From: Synechococcales cyanobacterium PMM_0085 | GTDB taxonomy: Bacteria; Cyanobacteriota; Cyanobacteriia; Elainellales; Elainellaceae | DNA length: 15,755 nucleotides | Direction of reading: 5' to 3' | NCBI GenBank assembly: GCA_949127705.1 | Contig: CASBQJ010000171.1 | Span: 1-15,755, forward strand | Part shown: positions 6,317 to 13,208 of the stretch, in pieces | How positions within the stretch are numbered: the first letter of the stretch is position 1 | How the letters are laid out: each line of letters opens with the position of its first letter | Notes under the pieces: generated by a model | Databases searched by the model: none | What the model saw: the letters and a program-made list of their open reading frames with translations, nothing else | What the model was told of the DNA's origin: nothing | Position numbers and translations under genes: made by a program

Positions 6317-7875
6317 GCGCAGCGCCCCTAAAGACGGCACACCTGTTAGCAGACCTGCCTGGAGACCCACTGAGCGGGCTGCGGCGGGCTGATCAGCTGT
6401 GGAGTGCCTATCGCGAGGGCACGCTGCCAGCCGTAGAAGTGATCACGGAATCAGCTGAGCCGCTAGGTGGCGTCGAGTGGGATGTGGTGATTTGCGGCGG
6501 CACCCTCGGTATTGTCATGGGCTGTGCTTTGGCGCAGCTAGGCTGGAAGGTGGCACTGCTGGAGCGAGGTGCGCTGCGAGGGCGATCGCAGGAATGGAAT
6601 ATTTCGCGCAGTGAGCTAGCGGTCTGGGTGGAATTGGGGCTGCTAACGGCAGATGAATTAGAGCAAGCGATCGCCTCCGAATACAACCCGGCGCGGATTG
6701 CCTTTGACGGCGGCACAGAGCTGTGGGTGCGAGATGTGCTCAATGTGGGTGTAGACCCGGTGTTCTTACTTGAAACCCTGAAAGCCAAATTTTTGGCAGC
6801 GGGGGGGCATTTAGCCGAGCACACCGGGTTCGAGCGCGCCGTGGTGCATCCCGATGGCGTCAATGTGCAGGCAGGTGCAGGCTTCACCACCCGCCTGCTC
6901 ATGGATGCGATGGGGCATTTTTCGCCGATTGTGCAACAGGCAAGGCAGGGGCGATCGCCCGATGCGGTGTGCCTGGTGGTCGGCACCTGCGCGCAAGGGT
7001 ATCCCCCCAACGATACGGGCGACCTGTTCGCCTCCTTCACCCCCATTCAAAACCAGTGCCAATATTTCTGGGAAGCCTTCCCCGCCCGCGATGGCCGCAC
7101 CACCTACCTGTTTACCTACCTGGATGCCCATGGCGATCGCCCCAGCCTAGAAGACTTGTTTGACGAATACTTTCGGCTGTTGCCCCAGTATCAGACAGTA
7201 GAGTTAGAGCAATTACACATCCAACGGGCGCTATTTGGGTTTTTCCCCTGCTACCAGCAAAGTCCATTGCGATCGCCCTGGAGCCGGATTGTGGCAATCG
7301 GAGACAGCAGCGGCAGCCAGTCGCCGCTCAGCTTTGGCGGGTTTGGGGCCATGATTCGCCACCTAGCTCGGCTCACCCAAGGCGTAGAACAGGCGCTGCA
7401 AGCCGATACCCTGAGCCAACCCGCTCTGGCACTGCTGCAACCCTATCAGCCCAATCTCTCCGTCACCTGGCTATTTCAAAGAGCCATGAGCGTCGGCATC
7501 AACCAAACCGTTGCGCCCGATCAAATCAATCAATTGCTCGGCGCAGTGTTTCAGGAAATGGAGCAGTTGGGCGACCCGGTGCTCAAACCGTTTTTACAAG
7601 ACGTGGTGCAGTTTCCCGCCCTGTTTCAAACGATGGTGAGGACGGCGATTTACCATCCCGGTGTGGTGCTGCGGGTGCTGCCACAGGTGGGTATTCCCGT
7701 ATTGCTAACGTGGCTGCTGCACTATCTAGCGTTGGCGCTCTATGCGGGGTTGAGCGCCATTGGCTCCAGCTTTTCTGCCTGGATCAAAAAGTTGCCGCCC
7801 ACGCCGCACTATTACGCCAGCCGTTGGTTAGATGCTCTGCGATATGGCTCTGGTGGCGACTACCATGGCAATTAG
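6313..7875 (+). CDS. cruP: CruP-like FAD flavoprotein, lycopene cyclase paralogue
   Basis: A 520-residue FAD-dependent oxidoreductase resembling the CruA/CruP lycopene cyclase group. The dinucleotide-binding fold begins at about residue 57 (VVICGGTLGIVMGCALAQLG, then ALLERG), followed by RSQEWNISRSEL. The distal flavin motif GDSSGSQSPLSFGGFG begins at residue 330; its form is closer to CruP than to CruA as I recall them. A hydrophobic stretch near the C-terminus (about 455-490) suggests membrane contact. CruA cyclises lycopene. CruP, also kept in plants, has been linked to limiting carotenoid epoxidation and oxidative stress rather than to strong cyclase activity. The start is GTG 6313, overlapping the cyclophilin stop as GTGA. 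The next gene begins 21 nt after the stop, so the three are probably one operon. The CruP versus CruA choice is from memory of motifs. Confidence 0.8.
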   Translation: MSAAPLKTAHLLADLPGDPLSGLRRADQLWSAYREGTLPAVEVITESAEPLGGVEWDVVICGGTLGIVMGCALAQLGWKVALLERGALRGRSQEWNISRSELAVWVELGLLTADELEQAIASEYNPARIAFDGGTELWVRDVLNVGVDPVFLLETLKAKFLAAGGHLAEHTGFERAVVHPDGVNVQAGAGFTTRLLMDAMGHFSPIVQQARQGRSPDAVCLVVGTCAQGYPPNDTGDLFASFTPIQNQCQYFWEAFPARDGRTTYLFTYLDAHGDRPSLEDLFDEYFRLLPQYQTVELEQLHIQRALFGFFPCYQQSPLRSPWSRIVAIGDSSGSQSPLSFGGFGAMIRHLARLTQGVEQALQADTLSQPALALLQPYQPNLSVTWLFQRAMSVGINQTVAPDQINQLLGAVFQEMEQLGDPVLKPFLQDVVQFPALFQTMVRTAIYHPGVVLRVLPQVGIPVLLTWLLHYLALALYAGLSAIGSSFSAWIKKLPPTPHYYASRWLDALRYGSGGDYHGN

Positions 7876-7896
7876 CAGTTCACTTTGTCAATATCC

Positions 7897-8721
7897 ATGG
7901 ATTTTCCTCTGGCACGGCAGCACTTTTATCAGGAAATTCACCAGGCAGATGAACAGGTTGACTTAGCCAAGGCAGCGCTGCATTTAGCCCAAGAAGAGTA
8001 TCCGCAGCTGGAGATTGCCACCTACCTTCACAGGCTAGACACAATGGCCGCTGAGGTGGGCGATCGCCTACCGGCTGAGCGTTATCCGCTGCGGGTGATT
8101 CAAGTCATCAACCAGTACCTATACGACGAGTTGGGCTTTAGCGGCAATACCAAAGCGTATTACGACCCCCGCAATAGCTACTTAAATGACGTGCTAGAGC
8201 GCCGCACGGGCATTCCAATTACCCTGTCGCTGGTGTATTTAGAAGTCGCGCGGCGGATTGATTTTCCCATGGTGGGTGTGGGGATGCCGGGGCACTTCTT
8301 AATTCGGCCAGCGGTAGAAGAGATGGGCATCTTGGTTGATCCGTTTCAGGGCGGGGAGGTGCTGTTTCCAGCCGACTGTGAAGATCGCTTACAGCAGATC
8401 TACGGTCGAGCCATGCCGCTGCAACCAGAGTTTTTGGCGGCAATCTCGCCCCGCCATTTTTTGGCACGGATGTTAAGTAACTTGAAAAGCATTTACCTGA
8501 ATCAAAACGATGCCAGTCGCATGCTGGCGGCGATCGAGCGGATTCTGCTGCTGTTCCCAGATGCTGTGGTCGAACAGCGCGATCGCGGCATTCTTTATTA
8601 CCAGGCAGGCCGCTGGACAGAAGCAACCCAAGACTTAAGCAATTATTTGCTGCATGCTCCCACCGCCACTGACGCTGGGTTTATCCGGCAATTATTAGAG
8701 CGGATGGAGCAAACGCTTTAG
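7897..8721 (+). CDS. SirB1 family transglutaminase-like/TPR protein
   Basis: About 274 residues from ATG 7897. The central transglutaminase-like region contains YYDPRNSYLNDVLERRTGIP, ITLSLVYLEVARRI and VGVGMPGHFLIRP, the signature of the SirB1/DUF1347 family. The C-terminal third (SNLKSIYLNQNDASRML onward) has tetratricopeptide-like helices. Members are widespread in bacteria, but their biochemical role is not settled, and whether the transglutaminase-like fold is catalytic is unclear. An in-frame TTG at 7885 would add four residues; ATG 7897 fits the common family start MDFPLARQ. It follows cruP by 21 nt on the same strand and precedes a strong hairpin, so it probably closes this transcript. 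Confidence 0.88.
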   Translation: MDFPLARQHFYQEIHQADEQVDLAKAALHLAQEEYPQLEIATYLHRLDTMAAEVGDRLPAERYPLRVIQVINQYLYDELGFSGNTKAYYDPRNSYLNDVLERRTGIPITLSLVYLEVARRIDFPMVGVGMPGHFLIRPAVEEMGILVDPFQGGEVLFPADCEDRLQQIYGRAMPLQPEFLAAISPRHFLARMLSNLKSIYLNQNDASRMLAAIERILLLFPDAVVEQRDRGILYYQAGRWTEATQDLSNYLLHAPTATDAGFIRQLLERMEQTL

Positions 8722-8786
8722 TTTCTTCTGGGTTCTAAGCAATAGCTACTCAGCCGATAAACCTATAAACAAACCCATAAATAGAG

Positions 8787-8822
8787 GAGGCTCGTCTCCG
8801 ATTAGATAACGGGACGAGCCTC
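8787..8822. terminator. Hairpin terminator between convergent genes
   Basis: GAGGCTCGTC (8787-8796) pairs perfectly with GACGAGCCTC (8813-8822). Inner CCG/CGG pairing with a bulge extends the stem. Neither side has a strong T run, but the position between two converging genes fits a shared transcription stop. Confidence 0.65.
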
Positions 8823-8877
8823 TGATTCTATAGTTTCCACAATCGTGAGTTTGAAGTTTTGTGAATTCTCTTTTAGA

Positions 8878-9063
8878 TTAGCCTTCAGATTGAATGATTA
8901 GCTCCAAGCTATCGGGGTCAACATAGTGACACGTGGCGTCATCAACACAAATTAATGCCCAGCCAGACTCGTCAAGGCCCATGAACTTGTATTGGCCTTC
9001 TTGAACAAAGAAACCACGGTGGTTACGGGTTTCAGACTTCACTTCAACACTTTCTGGATTCAT
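8878..9063 (-). CDS. Small conserved-looking protein of unknown function
   Basis: A 61-residue acidic protein starting MNPESVEVKSETRNHRG. It looks like a compact beta-rich fold (GFFVQEGQYKFMG, WALICVDDATCHYV) with two cysteines, Cys39 and Cys45, five residues apart. I do not recognise a named family, though it has the look of a cyanobacterial conserved hypothetical. ATG 9063 has AAGGAG at nine-base spacing. An upstream TTG at 9072 would sit directly against that site and is unlikely. The gene has its own upstream region and lies between two hairpin terminators, so it is probably monocistronic. Confidence 0.7.
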   Translation of the reverse strand: MNPESVEVKSETRNHRGFFVQEGQYKFMGLDESGWALICVDDATCHYVDPDSLELIIQSEG

Positions 9064-9227
9064 GGCTGTCAACTCCTTAGGATAATTAAAAGCCGTTTTG
9101 ATGAAGAATCGTTGGTTTGATTAATTCATCGACTTCATGGAATCTTATCATTAGAGTTTGCTGAGCCATCATTAACAATGATGAGCAACTATTACGGCAT
9201 ATAAACAATTAATTGAGGCAATATCAA

Positions 9228-9282
9228 CTCAAATAAAAACGCCAAACTCCTACACTATATGAGGTTGGCGTTTTTATTTGAG
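9228..9282. terminator. 18-bp symmetric bidirectional hairpin terminator
   Basis: CTCAAATAAAAACGCCAA (9228-9245) is a perfect inverted copy of 9265-9282. Each arm gives an A-rich lead-in and, after the GC-rich core, a TTTTT tail, so it would terminate in either direction. A further three pairs (CTC/GAG) form inside after one mismatch. It most likely ends the minus-strand TPR transcript. Confidence 0.85.
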
Positions 9283-9330
9283 AGCTTTTCGGAGATTTGG
9301 AAAGATGTTGGATTGTGAAGTGGTTTTTAC

Positions 9331-9756
9331 CTAACTTTCGAACAACCAAGACTGGATACGCATTAGGCTCTTCCAGTCCGGCTTGCGGCTTAATCCATCT
9401 TCACAATTTCGCTCAACTTCTTCTCGGAGTTCAGCCGAAATCGACAGAATTTGTCCAGCAATTTCTACATGCTCTCGCACACCCTTATGCGCTGTTTCTA
9501 GCATGGCGATCGCCAAATTAACCCGTGCTTGAGGGTCTTGTGGGTTCATTTTGACGGCTTTTTGAGCAGCTTTTAGGGCTTGGGTCGGTTTGTTATCTAA
9601 CAGATAAAGCCAAGCTAAACAGGTCCAGGCAGGGCTGCTTTTGGGCGAGCGATCGCAAACATCTTTAAATACCGGAATCAGTACCGCAGGGTCTTCACCC
9701 GCTTGATAGCGTTCTAGACCTTGATCGAAGAGCGTTTCAACAGTTAGTTCAGTCAT
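9331..9756 (-). CDS. TPR-repeat protein
   Basis: A 141-residue, mostly helical protein with about two to three tetratricopeptide repeats. SPAWTCLAWLYLLDNKPTQALKAAQKAVKMNPQDPQARVNLAIAMLE (shown here by its ends: SPAWTCLAWLYLL and ALKAAQKAVKMNPQDPQA) is the clearest part. A helical tail ends KSLMRIQSWLFES. TPR proteins act as protein-binding scaffolds; no partner is evident. There is no signal peptide, so it is presumably cytoplasmic. The ATG at 9756 has no strong ribosome-binding site. It sits between hairpin terminators and is probably transcribed alone. Several cyanobacterial small TPR proteins help photosystem assembly, but nothing here specifically shows that role. Confidence 0.85.
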   Translation of the reverse strand: MTELTVETLFDQGLERYQAGEDPAVLIPVFKDVCDRSPKSSPAWTCLAWLYLLDNKPTQALKAAQKAVKMNPQDPQARVNLAIAMLETAHKGVREHVEIAGQILSISAELREEVERNCEDGLSRKPDWKSLMRIQSWLFES

Positions 9757-9820
9757 GTCGAGTAGAGATTAGAGCGTGGTTGAGATAGGCCGATGGCTCG
9801 ACCTAGGCGCTCGACTTGGG

Positions 9821-9860
9821 CGATCGGCAGGGGCGATCAGCCTGGACGAGCGGCAGGGGC
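9821..9860. repeat. Short direct repeat in intergenic region
   Basis: CGATCGGCAGGGGC (9821-9834) recurs as CGAGCGGCAGGGGC (9847-9860), 13 of 14 bases matching with a 26-bp period. Just upstream, GCTCGACCTAGGCG and GCTCGACTTGGGCG form another imperfect pair. The function is unknown. Confidence 0.5.
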
Positions 9861-9866
9861 ACAATC

Positions 9867-9944
9867 AAAAAATACAGACGGATGAGCATGAATTCTGAAT
9901 ACAAACGCACTCAGAAAATCAGCATTCACCCGTCTGCATTTTTT
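9867..9944 (-). terminator. Long imperfect hairpin after the Fe-S gene
   Basis: Bases 9867-9885 and 9926-9944 are inverted copies over 19 bp with two mismatches, with AAAAAAT outside on the left and ATTTTTT on the right. The loop carries further partial pairing. It is placed to end the minus-strand iscA-type transcript, and its A/T symmetry would allow termination on both strands. Confidence 0.7.
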
Positions 9945-9945
9945 A

Positions 9946-9974
9946 TTTAATCAGCATTTAATCAGCATTTAATC
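9946..9974. repeat. Short tandem repeat TTTAATCAGCA
   Basis: Two exact 11-bp units (9946-9956 and 9957-9967) are followed by a seven-base partial unit. They lie between the Fe-S gene stop and its hairpin terminator. This is probably a slippage product. Confidence 0.7.
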
Positions 9975-10001
9975 CGCTTACAAGCGTTTGCTGGCTGAGC
10001 G

Positions 10002-10358
10002 CTAGGAGAAGGACTTGCCGCAGCCACAGGTTTGATTGGCGTTGGGGTTGGTAAACTGGAAGCCGCCGCCAATCATGGCGTTGCTGTAGTCCAGCATCAT
10101 GCCGTAGAGGTAAAGCATGCTTTTGGGGTCGCAGACGACTTTGAAGCCTTCGTAGTCAAATACTTCATCGGCGGGTTGGATATTGCTAGGGTCTTCAAAG
10201 TCCATGGTGTAAGACATGCCCGAACAGCCACCTTGCCGCACCCCAACCCGTAGGCATAATTCTTTGTCACCCTGGCTTTGCCCCAACATGCGAACGTGCT
10301 GTAATGCCGCTTCGCTCATCAGGATGCCGCGTTGCTGAGCTTGAGCTGTTTGTGTCAT
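10002..10358 (-). CDS. A-type Fe-S cluster assembly/carrier protein (IscA/SufA/ErpA family)
   Basis: A 118-residue A-type carrier that binds iron or an Fe-S cluster and hands it to apoproteins. The three conserved cysteines are present: Cys45 in VRQGGCSGMSY, and Cys111 and Cys113 in QTCGCGKSF near the C-terminus. Cyanobacterial marks include YLYGMMLDYSNAMIGGGFQFTNPNANQ, very like Synechocystis IscA as I recall it. I chose ATG 10358, which gives family length, with AAGGAG about 12 bases upstream. The frame runs on to a TTG at 10388, but that would place the ribosome-binding site inside the gene. It is likely monocistronic, with a long upstream region carrying a direct repeat and a hairpin terminator downstream. 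Confidence 0.93.
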   Translation of the reverse strand: MTQTAQAQQRGILMSEAALQHVRMLGQSQGDKELCLRVGVRQGGCSGMSYTMDFEDPSNIQPADEVFDYEGFKVVCDPKSMLYLYGMMLDYSNAMIGGGFQFTNPNANQTCGCGKSFS

Positions 10359-10423
10359 GGGGGTGAGAATCTCCTTAAACGTAGGCAATCGAGCTAAGTG
10401 TGGGCAGAACTTTGTTCAAGCGT

Positions 10424-10450
10424 TAAAGCTTTGTTTTTGTAAAGCTTTGT
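10424..10450 (-). repeat. Direct repeat TAAAGCTTTGT upstream of the Fe-S gene
   Basis: TAAAGCTTTGT occurs at 10424-10434 and 10440-10450, a 16-bp period. Each unit contains the palindrome AAAGCTTT. The pair is about 70-90 bp upstream of the Fe-S gene start, a plausible regulator position. Confidence 0.6.
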
Positions 10451-10641
10451 GGAAAGTTTTTCTGGGATGTGTCTATGGTAGCAAAGCTATTGCCAAAACC
10501 TAAATGCTGGCGATATTGATTGCTGGTTTTAGGCAGTTCTGTAGAGTTGTCAATTGAGCTGTCACTCCCGAGAGCCAAATCAAGCCAACTCTAAATCAAC
10601 TGGCGGCAAGAATACCGTTTTGCGGACACGACTCGTTCCCT

Positions 10642-10708
10642 GGTGATGCTAAGAAATAATTGACGCCCGAAATCAAATAAGTGAGTTATTTGCGTTTCTT
10701 AGAGCACC
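10642..10708. other. Potential structured RNA element (nested stem-loop)
   Basis: Three nested helices can form: GGTG/CACC (10642-10645 with 10705-10708), CTAAGAAA/TTTCTTAG (10649-10656 with 10695-10702) and CAAATAA/TTATTTG (10674-10680 with 10686-10692) closing a five-base loop. All arms pair perfectly. There is no T run after it, so it does not look like a simple terminator. Confidence 0.4.
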
Positions 10709-10908
10709 AAGCGATCGCTTGATGTTTAAGATGGACACTGAAGCCCGGTTCTATCTGTCCATCAATGTCCTCAGCAGGGCAAAGACTAGAGGACAACGTT
10801 GAAGAACGAGTCACGCCAGAGGTCTAGTATAGAGTGCTCCCCAACTGGACGAGTGTGCTAACTGATTGGCATTGCCTAGAATTTATTAAGATTTGTATGG
10901 TTTAACGT

Positions 10909-12546
10909 ATGACTGGATTGACTCCCTCTACCCGCCGTCGGCTCAAGCAATTGCGCCAAGTTCCTAATGTGTGGGAAGGCGATCGCCGGCCTCTGGTGCC
11001 AGAGTTTGCCTCCACGTTTGATACAGATAGCGACCCGCAAGGCGAATGTATCCTCTGGGTAGATGGTGTGGAAGAAGTGGTGCGGGCGATGGATGTAGTC
11101 CCTCCCGAGGCGGGGCATGAGGCGATCGTGCGCACCTTACTGCGAGCCATGGAAAATCCGCATGGCTCGAATGCCCGTCCGGCGCGTCCACAAAAGATTT
11201 TGGTGCGCGATCGCGAAATTCAGTTTTTCTTGCGCGGCGTGTTGCAGGGGCTAGATATTGCCGTCGATTATGTCTCAGAACTGCCTTTAATTGAAGATAT
11301 TTTTCAAGGATTACAAGACGTTGCCAATAACCGCCCGCCTCAGCTGCCACCCGAGCAAGCCGAAGCGCTGCTAACAGCGGCCTATGATATCTGGCAAGAT
11401 GCCCCGTGGGAACTGCTAGATGAAGAAAAAATTCTGGCTGTCGAGCTAAGCTACGGCGATTTAGGCACGCTCTATGTGTCTATTTTGGGCATGCTGGGCA
11501 TGGAATTTGGCATTTTGATGTATCGATCGCTCGATTCGCTCAAGCAATTTCGGCAGCGGGTGCTGTCCGCCGACGATGCGTCTAGTGATCTAGAGCGAGC
11601 CTTTTTAGAGCAAGATTGCTTCTTTATCACCTTTGACCAGCTCGATGCGTTGCTCAACAGCAACGGCAGCAGTGCTGGCACCGAAGCCATGCAGCCCACC
11701 TTTGGCAACCTGCACCCGCTGGAAGGGATGCGGCCAGTACTCTATGAAGAGGAGGCGATCGCCGTCTTACTGGCACTCAAAGCCCTGCACGAATTTTTCG
11801 ATCAGCACTTAGACGCGCTAGATGAGGAGGTGTTTCCAGCCATACAGGGCCAGTATCCGTTCCCCGACCCCAGGCATCCCGACAAGCAAGTTTCCATCAC
11901 CGTTACCACCTTGCCGGAGGTGGCGGCCGAACTTTACGAAATGGCGATCGACGACAACCTAGATGACGATGACGATGAATTAGAGATTGATCTGCTCCCC
12001 GTGCTGCGCTACGACCTGATTCCCGACAATGCCCTGTGCAAACTAGATGCGTTGCCCCGTGAGGGCTTGGAATCACTGCGCCACAGCGCTAAGTATCATC
12101 AGCCGTTTGATACAGAAATACCGACCAAAGCGGAACAGTATCCGATTGTTTTGATTCAAACTAGCCGCCCCAAGGCGCTGTTGCTGATTGAAGAGCTGCA
12201 AAAAACAGGCGGGCTAGAAGCTATTTGCTTCAATCCGGGCGAAGATCCGTTTGCCGAAGAACGCTACGATCTCTGCCTGCTAAAGACTCAGAATGGTGAT
12301 TTGCACCTATCGGGTGAATTTAGCGAAGACGACCCCGCCCACGCCGCTGCTCGCCGCCAGTGGGATCAGCTGTGTAAAAAGACGAAGGGGCAGTGTGGCC
12401 TGGTTGTGGCGATGGGCGCAACTGGCAGCTCGCGGGGCAATCCGGGCTTAAAAAATATGCTGGCGCTGTTCGAAGGGCGATCGCTCTCTGCCAAAGAACT
12501 GGGGCTGGGTTTACTCGAACTGGTTAACCCACTAGATGAATTTTGA
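10909..12546 (+). CDS. Large cyanobacterial protein of unknown function
   Basis: A 545-residue soluble acidic protein without signal peptide or membrane span. The first 60 residues carry PLVPEFASTFDTDSDPQG and ILWVDGVEEVVRAMDVV. Residues about 90-145 contain PQKILVRDREIQFFLRGVLQ, a phrase I associate loosely with the DUF6930-type proteins of cyanobacteria. A mid part (about 155-320) includes WQDAPWELLDEEKILAVEL. An acidic linker (around 347-360, with five consecutive aspartates) leads to a second globular part ending in LVVAMGATGSSRGNPGLKN, which resembles a small-molecule or adenylate-type loop only superficially. The ATG at 10909 lacks a strong ribosome-binding site. It is followed by psaD after 141 bp. 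I assign no function. Confidence 0.88.
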   Translation: MTGLTPSTRRRLKQLRQVPNVWEGDRRPLVPEFASTFDTDSDPQGECILWVDGVEEVVRAMDVVPPEAGHEAIVRTLLRAMENPHGSNARPARPQKILVRDREIQFFLRGVLQGLDIAVDYVSELPLIEDIFQGLQDVANNRPPQLPPEQAEALLTAAYDIWQDAPWELLDEEKILAVELSYGDLGTLYVSILGMLGMEFGILMYRSLDSLKQFRQRVLSADDASSDLERAFLEQDCFFITFDQLDALLNSNGSSAGTEAMQPTFGNLHPLEGMRPVLYEEEAIAVLLALKALHEFFDQHLDALDEEVFPAIQGQYPFPDPRHPDKQVSITVTTLPEVAAELYEMAIDDNLDDDDDELEIDLLPVLRYDLIPDNALCKLDALPREGLESLRHSAKYHQPFDTEIPTKAEQYPIVLIQTSRPKALLLIEELQKTGGLEAICFNPGEDPFAEERYDLCLLKTQNGDLHLSGEFSEDDPAHAAARRQWDQLCKKTKGQCGLVVAMGATGSSRGNPGLKNMLALFEGRSLSAKELGLGLLELVNPLDEF

Positions 12547-12605
12547 GCACAGAAAATCGGCTTTAGAACAGCGTCATTCTGTACATTTTTAATGCCAAAT
12601 TCTAA

Positions 12606-12620
12606 GAACTGTAACAGTTC
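12606..12620. promoter_or_regulatory. Palindrome upstream of psaD, possible regulator site
   Basis: GAACTGTAACAGTTC is a perfect seven-bp inverted repeat around a central A. The minus strand contains GTTACA, a half-site of the HLR1 type. It centres about 75 bp before the psaD ATG and about 55 bp before the proposed transcription start, in the range reported for activating RpaB sites at PSI genes. The second HLR1 half is poor. Confidence 0.3.
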
Positions 12621-12633
12621 CTTCAAAAAACCG

Positions 12634-12661
12634 TTAACTGGGTCTGAGTGAGTGATACGAT
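12634..12661 (+). promoter_or_regulatory. Candidate psaD promoter
   Basis: TTAACT (12634-12639) and TACGAT (12656-12661) are 16 bp apart and each match four of six consensus positions. They imply a leader of about 20 nt before ATG 12688. The evidence is weak. Confidence 0.3.
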
Positions 12662-12687
12662 GCCAAAAAATGTTCAGGCAACTATCC

Positions 12688-13113
12688 ATGACAGAAGCCC
12701 TTACTGGACAAACTCCCATATTCGGCGGCAGCACAGGTGGGCTGCTTAGCAAAGCGGATACTGAAGAAAAGTACGCTATCACCTGGACTAGCTCAAAAGA
12801 GCAAGTTTTTGAGATGCCTACTGGCGGCGCAGCGATCATGAACTCAGGTGAAAACCTGCTGTATCTGGCTCGTAAAGAGCAATGTATCGCCTTGGGTGGC
12901 CAATTTCGCACCTTCAAGCCTAGAATCGAAGATTACAAAATCTACCGAGTTTTACCCAGTGGTGAAACCCAATATCTGCACCCTGCAGATGGTGTTTTCC
13001 CCGAAAAGGTAAACCAAGGTCGTGGTCAGGTGGGAACGGTGATGCGCAATATTGGCAGCAACCCCAATCCAGCTACCATCAAGTTCAGCGGTAAAAATAC
13101 GTTCGATCCCTAA
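12688..13113 (+). CDS. psaD: Photosystem I subunit II (PsaD)
   Basis: PsaD (141 residues), the stromal-side subunit of PSI that helps dock ferredoxin and holds PsaC and PsaE. The sequence is typical throughout: MTEALTGQTPIFGGSTGGLL, KYAITWTSSKEQVFEMPTGG, ENLLYLARKEQCIALGGQ, FKPRIEDYKIYRV and GVFPEKVNQGRGQVG. Lys107 in FPEKVN corresponds to the lysine shown to contact ferredoxin in Synechocystis. The open frame runs back to 12652, but the family length and N-terminus fix the start at ATG 12688. A canonical terminator follows 30 nt after the stop, so psaD is probably largely monocistronic even though trpE lies next on the same strand. Confidence 0.98.
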   Translation: MTEALTGQTPIFGGSTGGLLSKADTEEKYAITWTSSKEQVFEMPTGGAAIMNSGENLLYLARKEQCIALGGQFRTFKPRIEDYKIYRVLPSGETQYLHPADGVFPEKVNQGRGQVGTVMRNIGSNPNPATIKFSGKNTFDP

Positions 13114-13143
13114 CGATCGACCGTCGATATCACACTTCAAACG

Positions 13144-13170
13144 AGGGTGGGCTAGTCCCACCCTTTTTTT
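13144..13170 (+). terminator. Intrinsic terminator after psaD
   Basis: AGGGTGGG (13144-13151) pairs with CCCACCCT (13157-13164) around the loop CTAGT and is followed at once by a run of seven Ts. This is a canonical rho-independent terminator. Confidence 0.92.
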
Positions 13171-13208
13171 GTGGAGTGGGCGTTGAACGGTAGACTCAAA
13201 TAGGACTA

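Larger units (their letters stand above)
10389..10908. other. 520-bp gene-free stretch with repeats and potential RNA structure
   Basis: No credible coding frame is visible. It contains an 11-bp direct repeat (10424-10450), a nested hairpin (10642-10708), a 14-bp HIP1-centred palindrome CAAGCGATCGCTTG (10708-10721) and a seven-bp stem (10766-10772 with 10789-10795). It must hold the promoters for the Fe-S gene (minus) and the 545-residue protein gene (plus). I cannot match any part to a known non-coding RNA. Confidence 0.5.

Noticed and set aside
6408..7131. Long minus-strand frames opposite cruP, up to about 210 residues
   Set aside because: Low-complexity Ser/Pro/Thr-rich translation opposite a well-supported flavoprotein; typical shadow frames.
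10795..10802. SufR-type operator at CAACGTTG
   Set aside because: The known SufR site has CAAC and GTTG separated by six bases; here there is no spacer.
11472..12917. Minus-strand frames opposite the 545-aa gene and psaD
   Set aside because: Their composition is that of shadows, and the plus-strand genes are supported by family identity or length and start context.
13171..13208. Tryptophan attenuator before trpE
   Set aside because: The interval after the psaD terminator is under 40 bp and shows no leader peptide with tryptophan codons or competing hairpins.
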